The translations under genes and the position numbers were made by a program. Shown here one piece after another: positions 55,184 to 64,000 of a stretch of 64,000 nucleotides of DNA. A model generated the notes under the pieces. The model was not told where the DNA came from, searched no databases, and saw nothing but the letters and a program-made list of their open reading frames with translations. Location of the stretch: the NCBI GenBank assembly GCA_963971425.1, contig OZ020519.1:17505397-17569396 (forward strand). The letters run 5' to 3'. This DNA is from Bryoerythrophyllum caledonicum (lineage: Eukaryota > Streptophyta > Bryopsida > Pottiales > Pottiaceae). Every line of letters starts with the position of its first letter. The stretch's first letter is position 1.

Positions 55184-57052
55184 ATTAGACAATTCACCGA
55201 CTAGACAAGTGTAGTGAGAGGTTTTGGTAGTCTCTCGCGTGTACAATACCGGCCATCGGCTCAGCAATTGGAGAGTTTTCTGATCCACATAATCATCGCG
55301 GACATGACTTCTCATATTACCAGTACTACTCTTTGGTTGTAATCGCTTGTGGATGTGAGCTCCCAGACTTGTGAATGCGATAGTTGTGACTTCACCAGGA
55401 TCTGCTTCTGAACAACAAAATACGGGCATTTCTCTGCTACTCGCAAGTGCACACTTTTCTGATAAGAGCTATTGCACATTATTAAATCCAACGTCTGCTT
55501 ACCACACTGATTGGAGCACACGGCTTTAGAATGCTATGTATACGTTTAACGGCATGGACAATTTGTACCTGTGGGGACCAAGTTACATGTAAGTTCGGGC
55601 ATTGTCCTAAAAATTGAATTCTGGAGAATAGTTTCTGAATGTTATAGTAAGAGTTCAATAACTCAAATATCTTTGTGGGCACTTTTTTGAACCTACAGGT
55701 GAAAACATATTGTGCTATAACCATCAAAAGCTTGAATTTGTGGCATCTAGGCAAGGTATTATAGAGCTGAATAGTACTATTCTAGTGCACTATTACACTT
55801 TTTTAAGGTTTTTGAGGTGGGTAGTACAATAGGTGAACCTTTCGTTTGACATCTCCATGCCGAATAATTATTTATAGTGAGAAAAAGCCGTTTGGCATCA
55901 AAATAACAATGAAGTGATTTTTGGCAAGAAATCATAGATGACTATATTTAGTATACTTGGCAACCACCGAGGTTGAATCCAAGACCTTGGGGTCCTAAAC
56001 GGCAATCCTTGTGCATGAACCATCAAGGGTGAAGGCTTTTCCAAGCCAAATTCCCCTTCCATGTCTTTCCATGTAACAAAAACTATTAATATATAGTTTC
56101 TCCAAAAAAAAATTAGTATCTAAAATGAAAGCATTTTCATTAAATTATTTTTCACTTAATTCGGCATGTGTTTTTCTAATTAATAAGCGCCAAACTAGAG
56201 GTTCACCTATGGTAGTGAAGGAAAGTTCTTGGCAACCCTCTAAAATGCATAGAATTAAGGATTTTTCTTTTTTTCAAAATTAATTATATTTATTGATGAT
56301 TCTATTTACCGTTCGGATTTCACATTCAATAAACTGTTTCTCTTTTTAAGAAAATGAATTGCTTTCCTACAGAAATGGCTACCATCATACCCCTAGTCAT
56401 TGCAAGTCCATTTCTCTTATCCTAAAAACCTCAACTACTTGTAATTTTTGGCGTGTAATGACCTATCACAAGGTACAACATAGATCCATAAAATATGTGT
56501 AATGTGTAGGAAGAAAATATGCCATTATTTTGAATCAAAGTATGCTAACTTGTCCGCGTAGGGAAGAAAAAAACAAATAGCACTCTTCAAATGCATGTAT
56601 CATACAATCTGTGTGGTCAAAGTTTACAAAATGTTTTGGATGTCTCTTTGTAGTAATAAACTTGAAGATACCATGGTCGAATAGTAAATGGTTTTTTTTA
56701 TTAGTTTTGAAATGTCTCATCTTAGAGAGGCAATTTTGGGGTGGTTTTGGTGAAACATAATCTCGGTCCTACAGCGCTTATACTGCAAGGGCAAAGTTGA
56801 TAGTGCTTTACTAAATTAAAAAAAACATACTCTTGATAATGCTCTAATAGAAGTAGAACGTTCAGCTCAGGCTAGAGGATAACGCTCATCTCCTCAAGAT
56901 TCTTTTTAACTTTTTTGCCAATTTTTAAAAATATAGCGGCGTTCATTACTGTATCGAGTGACATCTTTGTTGGGCTATTTTTTGGTGTCTCATTTACTCT
57001 ATGTTCTATATCGGCATAATTGAACTCTTCATGTAGATTGCTTTCTGTCAAT
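55184..57052. other. rbcS copy 5 3' flank, then AT-rich DNA without a gene
   Basis: Up to about 55280 the shared rbcS 3' flank is recognisable (GACTAGACAAGTGTAGTGAG). Beyond that the DNA is AT-rich with only short open frames. 56580-56640 contains a decayed piggyBac-family motif (CAATCTGTGTGGTCAAAG). Confidence 0.5.
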
Positions 57053-57498
57053 AGAGTTTTCCTGAAAGTACTCAGGGTTTAAACCCTGACTGTCACCCCA
57101 AAGCGCTAATAGGGGTTGTACACCTGAAAGTCCACTTGTTTATGAGAAACATAGTGGTTTGGTTAACTTTGGGGTTTATTCCATGAATTATGGTCCTTTG
57201 TCAGCCAACCAACATGCTACAGGGTTAATCATCTAGGCACAATCACCGTCCAAACAAAGATGCAAGGTGACATTGGTGACTCCAAATTACTAATTTTGTT
57301 ACATTAGCTTGTTCCATGCGCGTGGCCCATAAAATATGGAGGGTGAGAACTTTCACCCTCCAAATATTGTTGTATTTAAATCTCACCCTACTTTGATGAA
57401 TAGAGAAAGACACAAGGTCCTTAAAGGTTGTTGTACCGGGTCTTCTTGGCTGACACAAGGTAGCCACCCTTTAAAACTCAGACTTTCAGGAAAACTCT
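57053..57498. repeat. Miniature element, AGAGTTTTCCTGAAAGT family, copy 2
   Basis: The 17-bp termini AGAGTTTTCCTGAAAGT (57053-57069) and its exact reverse complement (57482-57498) enclose about 410 bp. AAT flanks both ends. The interior differs from the copies that follow. Confidence 0.75.
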
Positions 57499-57509
57499 AA
57501 TGATGCAAT

Positions 57510-58192
57510 AGAGTTTTCCTGAAAGTCACCAAAATACACTGGATTGGTACCCCGAATCTTAAGGTCTTATGTTAGTAACTGGGACCACAGGCACATGGTG
57601 TCGTGCCTTGGGAAAGATTTGGGGGAACTATTGGTCAACCCTTTGAGAACTCAGGGTACTATGGGGGAACTTTAGCTATCATGGGGTAGGGCCCAAGAAC
57701 ATTGATTGCAAAGCATTTCATTGGTGCAGAAAAAGGCAACATGAAATTTCCTCATGCTTTTTTTTTTGCCGTTTATACATCTCATACTGACTGGCACCAT
57801 ATCCCTCCTGACTTGCCCCTTCAGGAAGCAATTTTAGGAAAACTCTAATGTTATTGGAGTTTTCTTGAAAGTGCTTCTCAAATGTACAAGTCAGGAGGAA
57901 TATGGTGCCAGAGAGCATGAGATGTATAAATAGAAAGAAAGAAAGCATGAAGAAATTTCATATTGCCTTTTTGTGCACGAATGAAATGCTTTGCAATCAA
58001 TGTTCTTGGGCCCTACCCCATGCAAGCTAAAGTTCTCCTACAGTACCCTGAGTTCTCAAAGGGTTGACCAATAGTTCCACCAAACCTTTCCCAAGGCAAG
58101 ACACCATGTGCATGTGGTCCCGGTTACTAACATAAGACCCTAAGATTTGGGGAACCTATCCAGTGTATTTTGGTGACTTTCAGGAAAACTCA
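57510..58192. repeat. Head-to-head pair of miniature elements (foldback)
   Basis: Unit 57510-57847 and its inverted partner 57854-58192 share their whole length, so the pair could fold into a hairpin with arms of about 330 bp. Anchors are TCTTATGTTAGTAACTGGGA (left) and, inverted, TCCCGGTTACTAACATAAGA (right). The same unit occurs singly at 134-459. Confidence 0.8.
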
Positions 58193-58432
58193 ATTGTTGT
58201 CAATCTTCTTTGTGCAACGGTTTTAGCATAATTTGGTTTAACCCTTAAACATCGGGGCGACCAAAATCTGATTGATGGAAGAATATAAAATGCTCCCACG
58301 TGATGATAAAACGTTACTTTCATCCAAGTTTTTGTGAAGGTGTTAATGAGTGCATGTACCACACGCATTATAGATATCCTTCATAGAGTGTGTGACTTTT
58401 TCTCTAAAGAAGAAAATGTTTGTGACATGGAA

Positions 58433-58748
58433 TTCAACGTAGTGTATTTTGGAAACTTCTAGCATTGGCTCTAAATTTGAATTTGAGTCATTAAAATGAT
58501 ATTTTTTGAAATTGAGTCCAACTAATGAAATGAATTTCATCAAATCTAGTTTCCAATCCAATTTGAGAATTTGAAAAACACATAAAATTGAGTAAGCTAT
58601 TGCAATTTGAACTTTGGGCCTACTACCATGTGTGACCAATTTTCTAATTTTAGCTGAACACTGAAGTTTCATCGACACCACAAGTTTCAGCACTATAATG
58701 TACAACTTCAGTGAAATTATCATATTTTTTACAATACAAAGAATGGCA
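58433..58748. repeat. Dispersed repeat, partner of 1815-2130
   Basis: It aligns in the same orientation with 1815-2130 over about 310 bp. It follows a miniature-element cluster, just as 1815 follows the copy at 134. Confidence 0.6.
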
Positions 58749-58899
58749 AGCAACCATTACAACTGAACGTGCTTATTTGGAGAAGAATAAAACTTAGACA
58801 ATAACTTCACTTCCTCCCTTTATTCACGCCGGCCTCCCTTGGAGACCGGCGTTCTTCTTCTCTTCACTTCCTCCAAATGGCAAACCAATTAGTTCAAAA

Positions 58900-61643
58900 T
58901 GGATTTTTAAAATCAAAACAAAAGTTGATAGAACTCTTGACAAATTTAAGGTTAGGCTAGTTGCAAGAGGTTTTACTCAAATTCAAGGAATTGATTATAT
59001 GGAGACATTTTCTCTTGTTGTGAAACTCAATTCTATTAAAATGCATCTTGGTTTACGAGCCCAATATGACTTAAATTTCATCAACTAGATGTTAAGACAA
59101 CATTTCTATGTGGATTTATCAAAGAAGACATTTATATGAGTATGATGTCACCGTAGACATGCATGTTTTTGGTGACGTCAAAAGAAACGTGACCACGTCA
59201 GACTGTGACGTCATAGAAAACACGGGATGTTCACGTCAGCCACAATTGCATTTAATTTTACTGTAGAATGACAGCAGCCCGTTGCCCAAAAGCAAAAACT
59301 GAGGAAATGGGTAGCTTTCATCCGTAGTGGATGAAATATGTCGCAAGGAAGGAAGAGCCGAAGGGCGACTTACACAAAAGAAACCTCCACAACATCTACA
59401 CTTTACTTTTGGGAGTGTGGGTGAGAGCAAATTGAACTTAGGTGATAGAAGTGGGAGGTGGGGAGCGGCAAAGCTCACTACAACGCTAAGAGGAGAGAGA
59501 TTATGAGAACAACAAGGAGTAGAAAGAGGCAACTTGAAGGTGATGGAGCAAAGCAACGGCGGCTATGGCTATGGCTATGGCTATGGCGGCAGCTATGGCG
59601 GGAGCCATGGAGTGGTGACGACAGAGCTAGCTGGGAGCAACGAAGGCGATCTACGGCAAATCAAGACGGCTTTAGAAGAGCTCAAAGGGAAGAAGAACGC
59701 AGGGGGAGCTTTGGCCATAGCCGGCTAACCTTAGCATAGCTGACCTCAACCATGGCTAGGAAACCCTAGCCATAGCCAAGTTCAGTATTTGCCACTGCGG
59801 AGAGGCTGCTGCAGCAGCAAGGCCGGTATGTCCTCCACTCACTTAGAACTCATGGAGTACATTGTGAGGTCTTCGCATCGAACTGCAGGTATGTTATTCT
59901 AACACAAACTTGCACGGAGCTCCACCTTACAATCATCTTCGTGCCGAATTCCTCCTCGCGGCGCAGGTCGCGCCAAGCTGCAAACCGCAGCTCTCCCATC
60001 CACACAACGCCAAACTCCAGCTCTGTAGATCCTCTTGAGCGCCGAAGCTTGACCTAGGCCGTCGCACTCCTCCGACGTAGTCTGAAGAACAATTCTTAGG
60101 CACCCTAAACCCTTCCCGAATGCCCATGCTTGTTCATCCTTATGTCACGGTTGACAAATGCTTGACGTCTTCACTAACATTGTGACACGTTCATCCCACG
60201 TCAAAGAGCACATCACGTAGAATAGTAGTTTTTTAGAAACATGTTTAGAAAAACGTCCAAAAGAACATGCTTGATGTTCAAGTGAACATGATCTCCAGCA
60301 TGAAAAAGGTCAATGACAACATATAGGCAGAACGCGCCAACGTCAAGATTGATGTCATGAACAACACAAGCATTTCAAAACGAACGTCAAAAGTAACAAC
60401 CTTGTGTGGACGAAAAATGCTCTAAAAACATGACGTCAGCTGACGTGGGTTGTCCACGTCATAATTCTTCGGGTCCAAGTTAGCAATTATTAAATTCCAC
60501 GTCACTCTCCACTTAAAATGGAGTTGGATGAAAAAAATCCCGCGTGGCACTGCCCAAAAGAAAACATAGCCGATGTGGACATGGGCCCCCTTCCACTTGG
60601 AGCCCTTTCCCACACATTTTAGGCCATGTTCAGTTGGATGTCAAGAGGTTGACAACCATGTTACGACAAAAAATTTGACGTTTTTGGCCTGTTCATCTTG
60701 ACGGATTTTAGGTGACATCAACATTGACGCAACATCATGTTATTTTTGACGTTCAGGCATGTTTTTCAACGCGTTACATAAAACATGGGTTTCTTATAGT
60801 GAAGGGAACTTGATCATGGTTTCACAATCCTTACCATATAAGTTGATGATTGCATCATCATTAGCACTCATATGTGTGATATATTATGCAACATATTGAT
60901 TGCAACATATATGGTAAGCAATGTGGACTTGACTTAAGTAAAGACCACACTTCAACAAAATACATCTTTATTCCCAAGTTGTAGGCAACTTGATGCATGT
61001 CACAGTAAATTCACACCCAGATTGTGCTTATGCAGTCAGCAGCTTAGCACAATACATATCTGATCCTTATATATCTCACATACAAACATTAAAAAAACTT
61101 TAAGATACATAAAAGGTACCTAATCCTTTGGGATTAAATATAAAAAATGTGCACAAGGAGATGTACTTCATGGATTCTCTCATGCAGATTGGGCTGGCAA
61201 CAAAAACACGCGTCGTTCTACCTCAGGGTATTGTTTTGTCCTTGCTGGAGATGTTATTTTGTACGGGCAACAAAAAGCAACAATCAGTAGCACTTTCTTC
61301 AATAGAATAAGAGTATATGGCATTGGAAAAAGCTACAGCTGAAGCTATTTGGTTAAAGAAACTATTACATATACTTGGATTCCCTCAAAACAATCCCACC
61401 ATAATCTATTCTACTAGTCCAAGTGCCATTGCTTTAAGTGAAAATCCAAAATGTCACTCTAGAAGCAAACATGTTGATACACAATATCATTTTAGAAGAG
61501 AGAAAGTACTTTCACAAGGAATTCAACTCAAATATATTCCAACAGCAGACATGACAGCTGATATTTTTACAAAATCCTTATCAAAAGATAAACATTATCA
61601 TTGGATGTCTCAATTAGGTATGGATGTAATCTCTCCAATTTAA
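58900..61643 (+). mobile_element. Ty1/copia remnant split by an insertion
   Basis: The first part (58900-59148) reads WIFKIKTKVDRTLDKFKVRL and then VARGFTQIQGIDYMETFS, the start of copia reverse transcriptase. After a foreign 1.65-kb segment, reverse-transcriptase and RNase H sequence resumes in broken frames (PDCAYAVSSLAQYISDP near 61020, then SHADWAGNK-like near 61180). It ends with a clean frame at 61317-61643 (EKATAEAIWLKKLL, CHSRSKHVDTQYHFRREKV, DIFTKSLSKDKH). TGTGGGAGCAG at 61710 may be the polypurine tract. Many stops make it inactive. Confidence 0.8.
59149..60801. mobile_element. CACTA-like non-autonomous insertion in the copia remnant
   Basis: The ends are CACCGTAGACATGCATGTTT and, reverse-complemented, CACTATAAGAAACCCATGTT, which are imperfect CACTA-type termini. 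The motif GACGTC and close variants recur many times near both ends, like CACTA subterminal repeats. The insertion boundaries coincide with the break in the copia reverse transcriptase. No 3-bp target duplication is visible and no transposase is encoded. 59558-59600 holds a short ATGGCT tandem run. Confidence 0.55.
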
Positions 61644-63530
61644 AGATTTTGCATCAAGACCACCAATCCAAGCCTTAATGACATACACAATGACTATTTC
61701 ACTATCTAGATTATGTGGGAGCAGTTGTGACCAGTGTATGCAAGATGCTACATTATTACTTCATCAACTATTAGAGCCAATACCACAATCTAGATTCCAG
61801 ATCACCCTTTACTAAGTCTTGAAGTGGGAGAAACCATCCGCAATCAGGATGTGAAGTTTCCAAGACTTCTCCAACTGAACCATATTACAAAACCAAATGG
61901 CAAAATAACCTAAACCTACAACAATGTTGAACTCAAAAATCTCAGCACAATATATATCAAAATCATAACCAATACAATCATGTGTATACATCGAAACAAA
62001 GACAGAAAGGTGGTATCTTACCTGGACAAAGACCACTTGTGGAGTTATGTGATGCAGCCTTTAGTGGGAGACGACAATGGTTACGAAGAAAGAAGCGCCA
62101 TTCTGTTCAAATGCACGCCACGATAGAATAGTTCAGACAATACCGCAGTACCGCACAAGAGTAGCGCTAGGCAGTGGTGCGAGGCGCTCACAATCGACAA
62201 CGCTATTCTTTTTGCCAGCAAGAGAATTCCATAATACAACATGGCGCATCTCAAGGAGATCATAAAGGAGGTTTTCTCCTACCTGAAGAAGGTGGGATAC
62301 AACTAGGACAAAATCAGATTCATGCCGATCTCCAAGGGCGACAACAATATCCTCAGCAGCTGATCAATAGATTTAAGCTTCACCAAAATACTCTAGCACT
62401 ACTCCGTCTTGATGCAACACTATCAATTCTAACTCAAGAACTTCATTTCAACATATCTAATTTATGCTATCGAGCTATCCAAGCACAACCACGAATGTCA
62501 TGGAGCACTCACCTCCCGCAATGGACGATACAATCTAGGCAATCTTTCTGGAGGTACACTCCAACACTACAACGATGAGGAAATGGTAGCAATGGCAAGA
62601 AAAACGACTATCCATAAATGGAAGCATAAGAGAAGCTGCTCAAGCCAAGCACGTTGCATGGTGCGGCAATGTAGCAGTGCAACGAAACAAGGTGGGCTAT
62701 GGCTGCGTGCGGCACTCACAGGAGAAAGCAATGGAAACTAAAACCCTAATGAAGTTTTTGGATGACAATTATCATCCATCTTAATAGATGAAAAATAAAC
62801 TACACTAAATTTGATGTTTAGTGTAATGATATGAATAGTGTAATTAGCCCACTACACTAAATGTCAACAAGGTGAGGATTAGTGTCATCTGCCACATCAT
62901 GAGTTGGCTGCCAACTTCATGAATAGGCCGCCAACTTCATTAATATAGTGAGCATCTTTACCTCCTATGGAGCCTATCCGGCCTCCACTTCTAGCCACCC
63001 TTCTTATCTCCCCCAATGAGCCATCTTTCCAACCTTCTCTTCCTCCTGAAGGTTTTGCAAGCCTTCCTACACAATTCTGGGGTTTTTTTGAGCTCTTTCA
63101 TATTTTGGGGCAAGGTATTTTGTGCACTTTTGTTTTTGGAAATTTCAAGAATTTGGGAGGATTAAATTTTGTTTGAGGGACCGGCAACAAGTAATCCATA
63201 TGGGATAATGATGGTTTGTGGGTTGGCCTCTTTTGTACAGATCCACCTTGGAAGCACATTTGAGTTTGATTTTTGGTAATTCACAGCATCATTTGAGGTA
63301 AATTCTCCATTTCATTTCAGATGTTTGTCCTTCATTAGTTTTGCTTCATACATTATTTTGTGATGTCATCCTTTGTCAAACATGTTGTCCTTTGTCATCA
63401 CTTGAAAACAAAAAACAGTGCATAAGCTATTTTGCACACAGTATAGTATTTCTGACTTTTTGTTTTCAATTGAAAGTGATTTCATAGCACATCACGCTCT
63501 CCTTTGTGATTTGCTAATTTCGAGTTGGTG
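61644..63530. other. Intergenic DNA, no gene supported
   Basis: A 134-codon frame at 62174-62578 is Gln/His-rich and matches nothing recognisable. It may be transposon debris. The remainder is AT-rich; at about 62940-63180 a few pyrimidine-rich tracts occur. Confidence 0.4.
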
Positions 63531-63938
63531 TGGCAATTGTCTATTGGACAAAGAATGGATGCGTTACAAGCAGATGAACTTTTGTAAAATAATGCTTCAT
63601 CCATCCATAAGTCGTTTGTTCTTGGTTGAAATGTCACTTGCCACACCATTTTGGAGCCAGGAATACAATCTTGGGAACGCGGTGCATTTATATTACGGTT
63701 TTCTAAGTGAAAAATGAAGTCAAATTTGTGCTGGCAGTTGTCTATTGGAAGAAGAGTGGATGTGTAATGACCAGATGAACTCTATTACAATAGAATACTT
63801 CATCCATCTATAAGTTGTTGGTTCTTAGTTGCATTGTCACTTGCCATACCATTTTGGAAACGCCAACATAATGTCTAGAGCGTAGTGCATTTAAAATATA
63901 GATTTTCATGAGAAAGTTGAAGTCAGATTTGTGTTGGT
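63531..63938. repeat. Tandem duplication, two ~201-bp units
   Basis: Units begin TGGCAATTGTCTATTGGA (63531) and TGGCAGTTGTCTATTGGA (63732) and stay aligned throughout, with shared anchors ATGAACT, CTTCATCCATC, TTGTCACTTGCCA and GTGCATTTA. They differ by roughly one base in seven or eight. Confidence 0.85.
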
Positions 63939-64000
63939 CCAGCACAAATCCATTTACTCATGTTTTTATTTTGCTAGGTGTTGATCAAATACGACTTTGG

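Noticed and set aside
59534-59728. Gly/Tyr-rich frame (GGYGYGYGYGG) as a glycine-rich protein gene
   Set aside because: The residues come from a short ATGGCT tandem run within the CACTA-like insertion. There is no signal peptide, and the frame ends soon after.
62174-62578. 134-codon Gln/His-rich frame
   Set aside because: It has no recognisable motif, no paralogue in the window and no splice context. It is insufficient for a gene call.

Overview
The window is nuclear DNA of a land plant. Evidence: intron-rich genes with GT-AG splice sites, an NPH3/RPT2-like gene, two genes for chloroplast proteins carrying N-terminal transit regions, and five nuclear RuBisCO small-subunit (rbcS) genes. The mature rbcS begins MQVWNP and all five rbcS genes are uninterrupted by introns, so I lean towards a seedless plant (bryophyte, lycophyte or fern). 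That placement is inference only. Host genes are GC-rich at third positions, while the intergenic DNA is AT-rich and full of transposons. There is one assembly gap of 200 N (39433-39632).

Layout. 1-3087: AT-rich DNA with foldback and piggyBac-like miniature repeats. 3088-11484: a compact gene island with a seven-exon NPH3/RPT2-like gene (+), an intronless PAM71/GDT1-like thylakoid or envelope cation transporter gene (-), and a ten-exon PBCP-like PP2C phosphatase gene (-). 11485-19200: gene-poor, with three TTAA-flanked, piggyBac-like non-autonomous elements. 19225-19602: a BTB-domain gene remnant. 20737-31682: four rbcS genes in an almost perfect inverted repeat (two on -, two on +, divergent), with a 5.35 kb spacer holding three other inverted-repeat elements. 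33087-42835: transposons, namely a Tc1-type (DD34E) element with ~585 bp terminal inverted repeats, a hAT element with GC-rich subterminal repeats, and copia scraps. 42840-50735: a CCGGA-rich unclassified element and a decayed Ty1/copia element. 51131-55183: a fifth rbcS whose 5' flank was split by two piggyBac-like insertions and a 1.9 kb Mutator-like element; paralogous empty sites prove the Mutator-like insertion. 55184-64000: no convincing host gene; it holds a clustered miniature element family, a copia remnant split by a CACTA-like insertion, and a 201 bp tandem duplication.

How the genes relate. Every intact host gene has a role tied to light or the chloroplast: carbon fixation (rbcS x5), photosystem II core dephosphorylation (PBCP-like), plastid Mn/Ca homeostasis (PAM71-like) and probably phototropin-type signalling (NPH3-like). 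Whether this grouping means anything cannot be decided from one window. No bacterial-type system, CRISPR array, rRNA or convincing tRNA was seen. Exon boundaries were worked out by hand from frame continuity, splice consensus and family similarity; they are not supported here by transcripts.
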